Below the pieces are notes generated by a model. That model worked only from the letters and a program-made list of their open reading frames with translations. It ran no database searches and was not told the DNA's origin. The position numbers and the translations under genes are program-made. A DNA stretch of 64,000 nucleotides from assembly GCA_028285755.1 (NCBI GenBank), contig JANQOQ010000008.1:1147399-1211398 (forward strand), read 5' to 3'. Every line of letters starts with the position of its first letter. Positions within the stretch are counted from its first letter, which is position 1. Shown in pieces: positions 17,140 to 25,941 of this stretch. This DNA is from Puniceicoccaceae bacterium. GTDB lineage: Bacteria; Verrucomicrobiota; Verrucomicrobiia; Opitutales; JAFGAQ01.

Positions 17140-18391
17140 ATCCAAATTCCGGGTCAAACAACTGCTTGTAGGTGCGGATCGCCATAGAATCCGTCATTTC
17201 GGAAATATGGTCGCAAATGATACGTGCGCGTGCACGATCAGTTTCTGTCTTTTGGATCTCCAGTTCGGATCTTGTGGGTAAGAGTTTTAGACGGCTTTTG
17301 CACGGCTTGGTCAGATAATTATCCACAAATCCCTGGAATAGCTTTTCCAGGATATAAGCTCCCTTAAATTCAATCTTCTGGATCTGTGGTGAGTGAAATA
17401 TGAGCTCCAGAGCCAATCGTTTATAGAGTTTGGACTCGTCCTGGCATGAAGTATCCACATTCAGCTCAAAGGCATAACGATTTGAGAGCCTGGAAAGTGG
17501 ATGCTCCCTTTGCTGCAATTGTGCAGCGTGTATAAACTCTCCTATTTTCTTGTTTAAGTAGCCCTCAAAGCGTCCGCTTTGAATTCTTTCTGCCAACGCC
17601 ATAATCAACCGGGAGTCTGCTTCAGACAAACCTGCATTCTCAGCCCATTTTTCAATCTTTGCGGCACTTAAATACCCGACTTGTATACTATCGATGATGT
17701 CGTTGATCGAGTAGGCGATATCATCCGCCCAATCCATTATCTGGCACTCTAAGCTTTTAGTTAAATTCTCGAAGCTCTGGCCTCCATTTACAAACTCAAG
17801 ATAGGCACGATCTTCATCATAAATGAAGTGATTGTAAGGATACTTGAGCTGGTCGCCATGTGGTTTGATCAAATCAGCCTGGCAGTGTTTGTATTTCAAA
17901 ATCGAATCAATCAGTGCCCGTGTGGGATTCATGCCATCAGTGGCCATTCCCCGGTCATAAAACAGCTGGGTCAATATGCGCAGTGTTTGGCCATTGCCTT
18001 CGAAACCTCCAAATATCTCCATGCTTTCATTAAGTTTTCGCTCGCCGATATGCCCGAATGGGGGATGTCCCAGATCGTGTGCAAGGCCGGAAGCTTCTGC
18101 CAGATGAGGGTCGATGTAAAAGTCATCGGTGAGCTCCAGAGATTGCCGATTCAGTTTATCGACCAGGGAGCGGGCGATTTTGGAAACTTCGATCGAATGG
18201 GTGAGGCGTGTGCGGTAAAAATCAAACTCTCCGGACTGAAACACCTGGGTTTTTGACTGTAATCTGCGAAAGCTGTAGGAAAAGATGATGCGATCGCGGT
18301 CGATTTCAAAAGGATTGCGGATTTCACCCTCCTGAGCTTTGGCAGGGTGGTAACGCTCAAAATCAAAGGCCTGATAAAATTGATTGGACAT
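17120..18391 (-). CDS. dgt: Deoxyguanosinetriphosphate triphosphohydrolase-like protein
   Basis: A 423-residue HD-domain enzyme that splits dNTPs, classically dGTP, into deoxynucleoside and triphosphate. The metal-binding HD set is present: RTRLTHS (H65), GLAHDLGHPPFGH (H105, D106) and a later Asp in MDWADDIAYSIND. The N-terminal FRRLQSKTQVF segment is typical of the family. Substrate range can differ between orthologs, so dGTP specificity is by family. It is the last gene of the leftward pyrH-frr-proB-dgt run; its ATG shares one base with the proB stop. Its 3' end overlaps the oppositely transcribed membrane gene by 20 bases. Confidence 0.95.
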   Translation of the reverse strand: MSNQFYQAFDFERYHPAKAQEGEIRNPFEIDRDRIIFSYSFRRLQSKTQVFQSGEFDFYRTRLTHSIEVSKIARSLVDKLNRQSLELTDDFYIDPHLAEASGLAHDLGHPPFGHIGERKLNESMEIFGGFEGNGQTLRILTQLFYDRGMATDGMNPTRALIDSILKYKHCQADLIKPHGDQLKYPYNHFIYDEDRAYLEFVNGGQSFENLTKSLECQIMDWADDIAYSINDIIDSIQVGYLSAAKIEKWAENAGLSEADSRLIMALAERIQSGRFEGYLNKKIGEFIHAAQLQQREHPLSRLSNRYAFELNVDTSCQDESKLYKRLALELIFHSPQIQKIEFKGAYILEKLFQGFVDNYLTKPCKSRLKLLPTRSELEIQKTETDRARARIICDHISEMTDSMAIRTYKQLFDPEFGSILDLS

Positions 18392-19512
18392 CAGGCAACG
18401 GTCATCAAAGCCAATGAATCGCGGTGGACAACTTCCACCTTTGTCTTGTCCGGGAAAATGGCCTGGATTTCATGGTTTCTTTTGCCGAGCACTTGCTCAA
18501 GCTCGTAAGAGCTATAGCGGCACAAACCCTTGGCGATTACGAGGCCATCCGGGTTGACAATGCTGACGAGTGAGCTCGCCAGAAAAGTGCCTTCATAGTG
18601 AGTAATCCCTTTTGCCAGCAGACTACTTCCTTCACGCTTGATGGCTGTTTCGGCACCCGAGTCCACATACAGCCTGCCCGCGCTCTTATCAAAAAAGGCC
18701 AACCATCGCTTATGCGCGGTTAAGTCCAGGTTGCCGGGTTCAAAGTAGGTCCCCATAGGTTCACCGGCGATGAGTTTGAATATAACATTCTCAATACTAC
18801 CATCCGCGATGAACATTCCACAGTTCGAACTGGATGCGATCTTTGCTGCGTCGATTTTGGATATCATACCGCCCACAGCAGTTGCACTCTGCGTGCCTCC
18901 GGCCAGTTGTTCGATCTCCGGCGTAATTTCTTCTACCACCGGAATACGCTCGTTTTTGGCTAAATCATACAAGCCGGGAGCGGTCGACAGGATAAAGAGC
19001 AGATCTGCCTTCGTGAGGCTGGCAACGAGCGCGCTGAGCACATCGTTGTCACCGAATTTGATCTCATCGGCGCTGATACTGTCATTCTCATTGATGATCG
19101 GGATAACTCCCGATTTGAGCATGCGGTCCAGGGTGTCGCGCACAGCAGTATGGCGTTTTTTGATCTTCAGGTCATCCCGGGTCAGTAGCATTTGCCCGAC
19201 AGTAATCCCCGAGGGGTCAAATGCCTTTTGCCAGGTTTCTATGAGGATGCTCTGTCCTACAGCCGCGCAGGCTTGCAGGGTCGGAAGGTCGGTAGGTCGC
19301 TTTTTTAAACCCATGCGTCCCATGCCCAGGCCAACGGCCGCCGAGCTGACCACGTAGACGACTACTCCCTGCTCACGGAGCCGGTGGATCTGGTCGCAGA
19401 TACCGCCGATCACCTCCATGTTCAGCTTGCCGATCTCAGAAGTCAGGATACCAGTGCCCAGCTTGATGACCACCTTTTCGATGATTTTATCTTTGTAGAT
19501 GGGTTTTTGCAT
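18391..19512 (-). CDS. proB: Glutamate 5-kinase
   Basis: A 373-residue cytoplasmic kinase that phosphorylates glutamate to gamma-glutamyl phosphate, the first step of proline synthesis. The amino-acid-kinase domain (1-260) has VVIKLGTGIL, VYVVSSAAVGLGMGRM, the glutamate-binding IPIINENDSI and the nucleotide loop FGDNDVLSALVAS. The C-terminal PUA domain (about 275-360) is present, as in full-length ProB. Feedback inhibition by proline is known for the family. proA is not in the window. It sits between frr and dgt on the same strand, 48 bases after frr. Confidence 0.96.
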   Translation of the reverse strand: MQKPIYKDKIIEKVVIKLGTGILTSEIGKLNMEVIGGICDQIHRLREQGVVVYVVSSAAVGLGMGRMGLKKRPTDLPTLQACAAVGQSILIETWQKAFDPSGITVGQMLLTRDDLKIKKRHTAVRDTLDRMLKSGVIPIINENDSISADEIKFGDNDVLSALVASLTKADLLFILSTAPGLYDLAKNERIPVVEEITPEIEQLAGGTQSATAVGGMISKIDAAKIASSSNCGMFIADGSIENVIFKLIAGEPMGTYFEPGNLDLTAHKRWLAFFDKSAGRLYVDSGAETAIKREGSSLLAKGITHYEGTFLASSLVSIVNPDGLVIAKGLCRYSSYELEQVLGKRNHEIQAIFPDKTKVEVVHRDSLALMTVA

Positions 19513-19560
19513 AGCTCCACGCTACTGGGTAGCGCTACTGTAAAGTGCTCGCTGATTCGC

Positions 19561-20121
19561 TTAGACTTGCTTCAAGTCGGCTTCCTTGGCTTCGAGAAGT
19601 TTGGCAATCTCGCCATTGAAGCGGTCAGTGACTTTTTGCACTTCCTTTTCGTAGACCTTTTGATCGTCCTCAGAAATTTCGCCGTTCTTTTGGCCTGTTT
19701 TTAGCGCGTCCATCGCAGTGTGGCGTGCCGCACGTATGCCGATACGTCCATCCTCAGCCATTTTATTGGCCACTTTTATTAAATCCTCACGGCGTTCACG
19801 GCTGAGCTCAGGGATAGGTACGCGGATGAGCTGCCCATCCACCGCAGGATTGAGGCCGATGTTTGCGGTCAGTATACCTTGTTCGATGGGCTTTACAGAG
19901 CCTTTGTCCCAAGGTTGAATCAAAATCATACGCGGTTCGGGAGTGGTGATCGCAGCAACATCGCGGATCTTCATCTGCGAGCCGTAAACGTCCACGTTGA
20001 TGCTCTCCACCATTGAGGGGGAAGCCTTACCAGTGTGCAGGGTAGAAAATTCGTGTGCGGTGTGGTCGAGCGCCTTTTGCATCTCTTCTTCGAGAGTCAT
20101 TAATACTTCATCTGGGTCCAT
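19561..20121 (-). CDS. frr: Ribosome recycling factor
   Basis: A 186-residue protein that, with EF-G, splits post-termination ribosomes. The family motifs are all visible: HEFSTLHTGKASPSMVESI near the N-terminus, AAITTPEPRMILIQPWDKG in the second domain, and the C-terminal helix pair with IPELSRERREDLIKVANKM. The length is standard. It lies 33 bases after pyrH, the widely conserved pyrH-frr order, and before proB on the same strand. Confidence 0.98.
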   Translation of the reverse strand: MDPDEVLMTLEEEMQKALDHTAHEFSTLHTGKASPSMVESINVDVYGSQMKIRDVAAITTPEPRMILIQPWDKGSVKPIEQGILTANIGLNPAVDGQLIRVPIPELSRERREDLIKVANKMAEDGRIGIRAARHTAMDALKTGQKNGEISEDDQKVYEKEVQKVTDRFNGEIAKLLEAKEADLKQV

Positions 20122-20154
20122 AAGTCTATAAGCTATTGTGGGTTATCGTTGAGA

Positions 20155-20898
20155 TTACGCATGGATTACCGAGCCCAGGTCTTCTCCCTGGATTGCCCGG
20201 CGGATGTTTCCTTTTTGCTTCATGCTGAGCACGAGAATGGGAATTTTATTATCCATACACAATGAAAATGCATTACTGTCCATGACTTGCAAGCGCTCCT
20301 TGAGAACTTCATAGTAGGTGATACGATCATACTTCTTGGCATCCGGGAACTTCATGGGGTCCTTATCGTAGATGCCGTCCACCTTCGTGGCCTTGATGAT
20401 CACCTCGGCGCCGACTTCGCTGCCCCGCAGCGCGGCTGCCGAATCGGTGGAGAAGTAGGGATTGCCCGTGCCAGCCGCAAATACAACGATGCGCCCCTTT
20501 TCCAGGTGACGGATGGCCCGGCGTTGGATAAATGGCTCTGCAACGCGTTCCATGGGGATCGCCGTGAGCACCCGCACATCAGCACCCATATCCTCCAGGC
20601 AATTCATGATTGCCAGGGAGTTGATCACCGTGGCAAGCATGCCCATGTGATCGCCCGTGGTGCGATCCACAGTGCCGCCCTTGAGCCCCTGGATGCCGCG
20701 AAAGATATTGCCCCCGCCGATCACGATGCCCACCTCGACTCCGAGGTCGCTCAGTTCCTTGATTTCTTCGCAAATGGATTGCAGCACCGCTGCATCGATC
20801 GGATTTCCATTTTCCTCATTCTTAAGGACTTCGCCACTTAACTTGAGGATCACCCGCTTGTATTTTAAGGTCGTTTCAGTTTGAGAATCATCAGCCAT
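20155..20898 (-). CDS. pyrH: UMP kinase
   Basis: A 247-residue amino-acid-kinase-fold enzyme that makes UDP from UMP with ATP; bacterial PyrH is hexameric and regulated by GTP and UTP. The N-terminal [22 protein letters not shown] and [15 protein letters not shown] motifs and the C-terminal [18 protein letters not shown] are all present. The ATG at 20898 is chosen; the frame extends three codons further only through a TTG. It heads the leftward pyrH-frr-proB-dgt run. A promoter is expected in the 116 bases between it and the oppositely oriented tRNA gene. Confidence 0.98.
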   Translation of the reverse strand: MADDSQTETTLKYKRVILKLSGEVLKNEENGNPIDAAVLQSICEEIKELSDLGVEVGIVIGGGNIFRGIQGLKGGTVDRTTGDHMGMLATVINSLAIMNCLEDMGADVRVLTAIPMERVAEPFIQRRAIRHLEKGRIVVFAAGTGNPYFSTDSAAALRGSEVGAEVIIKATKVDGIYDKDPMKFPDAKKYDRITYYEVLKERLQVMDSNAFSLCMDNKIPILVLSMKQKGNIRRAIQGEDLGSVIHA

Positions 20899-21014
20899 CT
20901 TAAGCAACGGTTAAACGCCCTTTTATGAAATGAGTCAACTGTAGAGAATCTCAAGTATTGTCACTTGACGTTTTTACAAAGGGAATATTTATTCCTTGTT
21001 TTTAAAGTATGCGA

Positions 21015-21088
21015 AGGCCGATGGTGTAATGGTAGCACAAGTGGTTTTGGTCCACTTAGTCGGGGTTCGAGCCCCTGTCGGCCTGCCA
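21015..21088 (+). tRNA. tRNA-Gln (UUG), CCA encoded
   Basis: A cloverleaf can be drawn by hand. The 7-bp acceptor stem pairs AGGCCGA (21015-21021) with TCGGCCT (21078-21084). The D-arm is GTG...CAC around AATGGTAG. The anticodon arm is AGTGG/CCACT with loop TTTTGGT, giving anticodon TTG. The T-arm contains GGTTCGAGCC. Discriminator G is at 21085 and CCA is encoded at 21086-21088. TTG reads CAA and, by wobble, CAG glutamine codons. It stands alone, divergent from pyrH and tail-to-tail with the DUF1080 gene of the sulfatase cluster. Confidence 0.96.
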
Positions 21089-21117
21089 TATTTCAAACCT
21101 CCCGAATATCCTCTAAG

Positions 21118-21831
21118 TTATTTTACCAACGCAGCGGTCTGATCTGTAGTGGTTACACCCGGTGGGAGTTCCATGATGCGAATGTTGCGAAAGTGGATTT
21201 CGGCACCTTCGGCTTCCAGGCACAAATAGCCTTTCTTGATCTCGGAATTACTGATGCCATTTACAAATTTGCCATTGATAGAGAGCTTCACCGTTCCATC
21301 TACGGCCACCACGACATATTTATTCCATTCGCCCTTGCCCTTGCAGCGCATTTCAACGGATTTGCTGCGTGTTCCGCGTGGGTTATCAGGATTAACGTAG
21401 AGGCCCATAGAGCCGAAGAGCTCACCGCTGACGTAGGCGGGGTCGCGATTATGTATCTTGGGCCATTCGAGCTCCAGCATCTGCACTTCTACCCCCCGGG
21501 GCAGGCGCTCTTCGGGGCTACGCTGAGTGTAGGGAACGCCTTCGCTCCAGATAAATATGCCCGAATTCCCCCCGGCTTCCATGTGCCTCCATTCGATTTC
21601 CAGGATGAAGTTTTCATACTGCCGTTCGGAGCGCATGACACCGATAGGGTTACCGGTGCAGATCAGGATACCATTCTCAAACCTCCAGGTTTCCGGACTG
21701 GTATTCACATCGATCCACCCGGATAGGTCCTTCCCGTTAAAGAGGTCGATAAACTTAAACTCACTTTCACTTTGGGCGATTGAGTGGAAAGTTGTGGCTA
21801 TAATAAGAAGTAACAGGGTAGGGGTTTTCAT
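21118..21831 (-). CDS. Secreted DUF1080 family protein (3-keto-disaccharide hydrolase-like)
   Basis: A 237-residue exported protein of the DUF1080 family, a concanavalin-like jelly roll abundant in Verrucomicrobiota and Planctomycetota. A Sec signal peptide covers about residues 1-19 ([20 protein letters not shown]). Family landmarks are [40 protein letters not shown] and the C-terminal [15 protein letters not shown]. Some members hydrolyse 3-keto-glycosides; the role here is by family only. It is the last gene of the leftward cluster with CE15-type esterase and two sulfatases, 31 bases after the esterase, so polysaccharide breakdown is likely. Confidence 0.93.
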   Translation of the reverse strand: MKTPTLLLLIIATTFHSIAQSESEFKFIDLFNGKDLSGWIDVNTSPETWRFENGILICTGNPIGVMRSERQYENFILEIEWRHMEAGGNSGIFIWSEGVPYTQRSPEERLPRGVEVQMLELEWPKIHNRDPAYVSGELFGSMGLYVNPDNPRGTRSKSVEMRCKGKGEWNKYVVVAVDGTVKLSINGKFVNGISNSEIKKGYLCLEAEGAEIHFRNIRIMELPPGVTTTDQTAALVK

Positions 21832-21862
21832 GATTAATTAGAAGTTTATGGGGTATTTCGAT

Positions 21863-23023
21863 TTACCAACCTGCAAATTTAAGATAGCGTTTCCAATCGT
21901 AGACCATGAGGTTGTGTTTGCCGGGGCGTAAGTGGTAGCCCATGTTTCCAATCCAGTGCTGTATGCCGGGTTCGAAATTTTTTGGGGCGATGCCCAGGCC
22001 CTTATCGTATAATTGATAGACGGGTGCTGCCATTTGCCAGGCGAGGTATTCGCCCTGAGGGTCTGCCCAGGCATCATCACTCGCACTGGCTACATATACC
22101 TTTCGCGGTGCGATCAATGCCAAAAGCGTGTGCTGATCCACCGGTAGATCGTCCTCAGCATCGTTATACTTTTTGTAGTTATCGGCGAACCAATGGGGAA
22201 AACGGTCATTAATATCCTTCACCCGCTCACCGGATTTTCTGCGAGCAAGCGCAGCACCCGAGCAGCCTGAGTTATTGCTGACCACCATAGCAAAACGTTC
22301 ATCCGAAGCGCCTGCCCAAAGTGCGGCCTTTCCGCCTCGCGAATGGCCGACAATGGCCACTTTGCTTGCATCGATATCCGGGTCCGTCTCAAAGTAGTCC
22401 ATCGCCCGGCTGGCTCCCCATGACCAGGCCGCAATGGTTCCCCAGCTACTTGCTTCGCTTTGTGCAGTTTGCTTAAACAGGCGCTTCATTCCATATCTCC
22501 ATGTTAAATCGGGATCATCGGGTGCAACTTCGCGATTCATAAAGGCTGCGGCAGCATAGCCTTGTTTTAAGATGGTTTCTACAGGCCAAAAATCGGACTT
22601 AATCATTCTCGTCGGATCAAGATGTTCCTGATCACGATTGCATATGAGGAGAAAACAGGGTGAGGGTTCTGCTTGGGCGGGTAGAAAAATCAACACTTCA
22701 AAATACGTTTCCCCCCTTTCAGTTTCTAAGTAGATGTTGACGCGTTTTCGGGTGGCAGTGATGTCTCCCAGCATCATCTCCTTTGTATCTACAATTTTGA
22801 AAGTCGTAATATATTTTGAAGGTGCAGGCGCATGCCCGTAGATTTCATCGGCAAAGAGTGTGAGTAGCTCAGAGCGGCGTAGGGTTTCCCATTGCTCTTG
22901 GGTCGAAATACTGGTTCCGTTTTCTAGCCCAAGTGGGTCCGGTAAATTTAGGGCCTCTGTCATGGTGTGTAGTCCGGTCATGAGCATGATTCCGGTTATG
23001 TATGTTAGAGTAATTTTATGCAT
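21863..23023 (-). CDS. Secreted CE15-like esterase (glucuronoyl esterase family)
   Basis: A 386-residue exported alpha/beta hydrolase resembling bacterial CE15 glucuronoyl esterases and related acetylxylan esterases. A signal peptide covers about residues 1-24. The nucleophile elbow is VGHSRGGKAALWAG (S228). RDQEHLDP, SEASSWGTIAAWSWGASRAMDYFE and NNSGCSGAAL are typical of bacterial CE15 proteins. The catalytic His is probably within HWIGNMGYHLRPGKH (H356 to H370). CE15 enzymes cut esters of 4-O-methyl-glucuronate; whether that or another uronate ester is the target is unknown. It sits 17 bases downstream of a sulfatase gene and 31 upstream of the DUF1080 gene. Confidence 0.88.
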   Translation of the reverse strand: MHKITLTYITGIMLMTGLHTMTEALNLPDPLGLENGTSISTQEQWETLRRSELLTLFADEIYGHAPAPSKYITTFKIVDTKEMMLGDITATRKRVNIYLETERGETYFEVLIFLPAQAEPSPCFLLICNRDQEHLDPTRMIKSDFWPVETILKQGYAAAAFMNREVAPDDPDLTWRYGMKRLFKQTAQSEASSWGTIAAWSWGASRAMDYFETDPDIDASKVAIVGHSRGGKAALWAGASDERFAMVVSNNSGCSGAALARRKSGERVKDINDRFPHWFADNYKKYNDAEDDLPVDQHTLLALIAPRKVYVASASDDAWADPQGEYLAWQMAAPVYQLYDKGLGIAPKNFEPGIQHWIGNMGYHLRPGKHNLMVYDWKRYLKFAGW

Positions 23024-23040
23024 AAGTCTGCTTTAGGTTA

Positions 23041-24507
23041 TTAATAGGCTCCGGTGGTTCCATACATTTCCATTTTGGACGCACGTGGGCGCTTGCGCAC
23101 GGAATGATCGGGCTGTCCCGTGTCTCTGAAAAATTCATCAGGAGTACGTTTGCTGGGGATAAAATCACCGCTCCTGACAAACTGTTCCTCCAATTCATTC
23201 TTTAGAGTCGCAAATATATACTCGTATCGGGAATTCTCCGCAACATTGTTCAGCTCGTAAGGATCATTTCGCAGATCATAGAGCTCGTATTCGGCTCTGG
23301 GCTCCAGACAGGTTCGCTGAATTGGCGTGAGCCCGCCTTCCGCTTCGAGCTTAAGCATGCTCTGCCAGGTGAGTGCACGCCCGATATCTGCAGAAGGCGT
23401 GGGTGGTAGCTCGGGATAGGTATTTTTGATGAGTTTGAAATTCTGGTTTTGCACAGATCGCCCATGGTCTTCGTAATCATGCCAGTGGTCCTCAGCAAAT
23501 GCGTATTCGCGGATTTCGGTTTGAGGGTCCATTAGGATCGGTAAGAAACTCACGCCTTCAAGTTGCTCCAGTGGGTCTACTCCTGCGATTTCGAGAAAGG
23601 TAGGTGCAATATCAATACTGCTTACCAGACTCTTGGTGTGGATGCCAGCTTCTACATTTGCAGGCCATTGCAGGACAAATGGGGTGCGGATGCCTCCATC
23701 ATACAGGGTGGTCTTATCGCGGGGGAAAGGCCTGCCATTATCGGTAATAAAGAGGATCAGCGTATCCTCGATGACCCCCTGCTGAGTGAGTTCTTCAACG
23801 ACTGCGCCTATGTAGCTGTCCAGACGCGTGATTTCATCGTAATATTGGGCGAAATCCTTACGGGACTCAGGAGTATCGGCTGTATAGGGGGGGATGATCA
23901 CATCTTCGGGTAAATTGGGCTTCTCAAGAATATTTTCCTGGTATTCGCGATGGGGGTCGAAGGCGGCAAACCACATGAAAAAGGGTTTATCCTTCGGGCG
24001 ATTTTGCAGAGTGGGCACCCAATCGCTGCATCCGCTGGGGTCAGCGGCTATCATATTGCCTGTGCTGTTACCCGGTGTTGTGGGGAGCTGAAATCCCGCG
24101 ACATCCCCTTCCACGACTGCATCGAAGTGCTCTTTCACTGCTTCGCCCATATGCCACTTACCGGCAGCCGCGGTGTAGTAACCGGCAGATTTTAAGGCTT
24201 CGACAAATGTTCTTTTATCCTCGGGGATAGGCCAGTGGAGCTGCTCGGCACCCGTGTTATGGGGGTATTGTCCGGTTATAAGGCTGGCACGGCTGGGACT
24301 GCAGGAATTGGTCGTCAGGTATGCATGCTTGAAGAGGATGCCATTTTCAGCGAGTTTATCAATATGTGGGGTGCGTACGGTCGGGTGTCCGTAGGCGCCT
24401 ACATCATCCCAATTCATATCATCTGCAATGATTAAAACAAAATTCGTACGTGCGGATAGCGCATACAGACTTAGAAAGAGTAGGGGAACAATAAGTCGTA
24501 GAAACAT
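23041..24507 (-). CDS. Secreted S1-family sulfatase
   Basis: A 488-residue sulfatase with a Sec signal peptide (about residues 1-19). The formylglycine motif is NSCSPSRASLITG, with C69 converted by a maturase encoded elsewhere. Metal ligands D29 and D30 lie in IIADDMNWDD and the later pair in FITDNGRPFPRDKTTLYDGG. LYDLRNDPYELNNVAEN marks the C-terminal domain. The overall pattern resembles heparan N-sulfatase-like bacterial groups (S1_8), but I cannot fix the subfamily. It is in the middle of the leftward cluster, with another sulfatase 54 bases upstream and the CE15-type esterase 17 bases downstream. Confidence 0.95.
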   Translation of the reverse strand: MFLRLIVPLLFLSLYALSARTNFVLIIADDMNWDDVGAYGHPTVRTPHIDKLAENGILFKHAYLTTNSCSPSRASLITGQYPHNTGAEQLHWPIPEDKRTFVEALKSAGYYTAAAGKWHMGEAVKEHFDAVVEGDVAGFQLPTTPGNSTGNMIAADPSGCSDWVPTLQNRPKDKPFFMWFAAFDPHREYQENILEKPNLPEDVIIPPYTADTPESRKDFAQYYDEITRLDSYIGAVVEELTQQGVIEDTLILFITDNGRPFPRDKTTLYDGGIRTPFVLQWPANVEAGIHTKSLVSSIDIAPTFLEIAGVDPLEQLEGVSFLPILMDPQTEIREYAFAEDHWHDYEDHGRSVQNQNFKLIKNTYPELPPTPSADIGRALTWQSMLKLEAEGGLTPIQRTCLEPRAEYELYDLRNDPYELNNVAENSRYEYIFATLKNELEEQFVRSGDFIPSKRTPDEFFRDTGQPDHSVRKRPRASKMEMYGTTGAY

Positions 24508-24561
24508 GTGAGCCTACATATAGACTGCACTTTGTTATTCCAAGAAAAACCTTTCAGCAGC

Positions 24562-25878
24562 TTACGGATTAAGTGCCTGCAGGGCAGCGTTCAGGCTCGT
24601 ATAGACAGCTTGAACAGTTTCGGATGTTTCGGTGCTATCCAGCAAGTTGGTTTGCTCGTAGGGGTCGTGTAATAGGTCATAGAGTGTTTCCTCACCAGTG
24701 CTTGGGACTATTAGTTTATAACGCTCGTTGCGGATGGTTTTGCCACCCAGTGTTGGATCATCCGGGTCGAAATATTCGGTATAATTGAAGTCTGAATCGG
24801 GCAAGGATTCAGGATCATTCATCAACCAGGGCATAAGACTCACCGCATCCAGGGGCTGTTCCGCATTGGGTTCATAGTTGATGCCAGCGACGTCCAAAAT
24901 GGTCGAAAAGAGGTCAAGCACATGCACGGGTTCATTGACGCGAGAAAGTTGAATATCGTCTCCGGGCATATCTATAACCATCGGTATCCTGACGCCTCCC
25001 TGTTGAAGGCTTCCCTTTACCGTTCCGCGCTCCATGTATTCCTGCCTCACCTGATTAGGAGTGCCGTTGTCGCCGATAAATAGGATGGCAGTATTGTTGC
25101 GATCGATACCCTCAAGCAGTCTTCCAAACTCCGTATCAAAGGCTTCGCAGGCGGCTTCATAATAGGTGCGGTTGGTGAATAAAGCGAGGGGATCATTCAG
25201 GTTACCCTTTGTATGCAAGTCCTCGGGGGGTGCGTGAAAGGGGGTATGCGGTGCGTGAAATGCCAGCCATGCAAACCACGGGCTATCTTGCTGATTCTCA
25301 TGCCAGCTCAGGAAGTTATCGACGATTTCGGTAGTCGAATAGGTCGTCATTGCTTCCGTTTCACCATTGGTTACTTTGTTCCAGCTAAAATAATCACTAA
25401 TTCCGCCGGTCAATGTCCCCTCGAAATGAGGCCAACCGCCTATTGTATTCGGCCCGGTATTGCCGCCTCCCAGGTGCCATTTGCCAAATTGAGCCAATGC
25501 GTATTCGGGGGCCTGTAGTGCGAAAATTTCGGGTAGCGTCGTTTCATTTTGCCCGAGTTCCATGCCAACGCTCCCCACGTTGGTTCGAAATCCATATCGC
25601 CCTGTGATAATAGCTGCGCGTGTAGGGGTGCAGGATGGGTAAGCCCAGGCGTGATTAAAGACGGTGCCGCTAGACGCCAGGGATTCAACCGTCGGCATAT
25701 TCGGTAAAGAGGCTGAAAGGCGGGGCTGTGTATTATAAAGGGTGGATTCTTCCGCACTAAAATCATCGATGATAACGAGCAGGATGTTACTCGGTGTAAC
25801 CGATTCCTCCTGTGCGATAAGTGGCTGCAATAAGCCGCCAACTAATATTCCTATACAGGCTAATTTCAGGGTAAGCAT
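24562..25878 (-). CDS. Secreted S1-family sulfatase (arylsulfatase-like)
   Basis: A 438-residue sulfatase with a Sec signal peptide (about residues 1-22, ending near LIAQ). The formylglycine motif is PSCTPTRAAIITGRYG (C83), of the C-T-P-T-R type found in arylsulfatase A/B-like groups. D38 and D39 in VIIDDF and FIGDNGTPNQV provide metal ligands. KWHLGG carries the active-site Lys and His. The C-terminal LYDLLHDPYEQTNL is intact. It differs in motif from the neighbouring sulfatase, so the two probably remove sulfate at different positions of the same glycan. It is 63 bases downstream of the phosphatase gene. Confidence 0.95.
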   Translation of the reverse strand: MLTLKLACIGILVGGLLQPLIAQEESVTPSNILLVIIDDFSAEESTLYNTQPRLSASLPNMPTVESLASSGTVFNHAWAYPSCTPTRAAIITGRYGFRTNVGSVGMELGQNETTLPEIFALQAPEYALAQFGKWHLGGGNTGPNTIGGWPHFEGTLTGGISDYFSWNKVTNGETEAMTTYSTTEIVDNFLSWHENQQDSPWFAWLAFHAPHTPFHAPPEDLHTKGNLNDPLALFTNRTYYEAACEAFDTEFGRLLEGIDRNNTAILFIGDNGTPNQVRQEYMERGTVKGSLQQGGVRIPMVIDMPGDDIQLSRVNEPVHVLDLFSTILDVAGINYEPNAEQPLDAVSLMPWLMNDPESLPDSDFNYTEYFDPDDPTLGGKTIRNERYKLIVPSTGEETLYDLLHDPYEQTNLLDSTETSETVQAVYTSLNAALQALNP

Positions 25879-25941
25879 ATCTAAGCAAACGCGTAAGCAG
25901 TAACAAAAGTTACATATTCTTAGTTATGAACTCACAAATGG

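Noticed and set aside
21060-21118. tRNA-Gln 3' end as an integration site for the adjacent cluster
   Set aside because: I saw no second copy of the tRNA 3' end elsewhere in the window and no adjacent integrase.
20965-21726. Long rightward reading frame through tRNA-Gln and the DUF1080 gene
   Set aside because: It crosses a tRNA gene and is the complement of a clear DUF1080 coding sequence; the translation has no family features.
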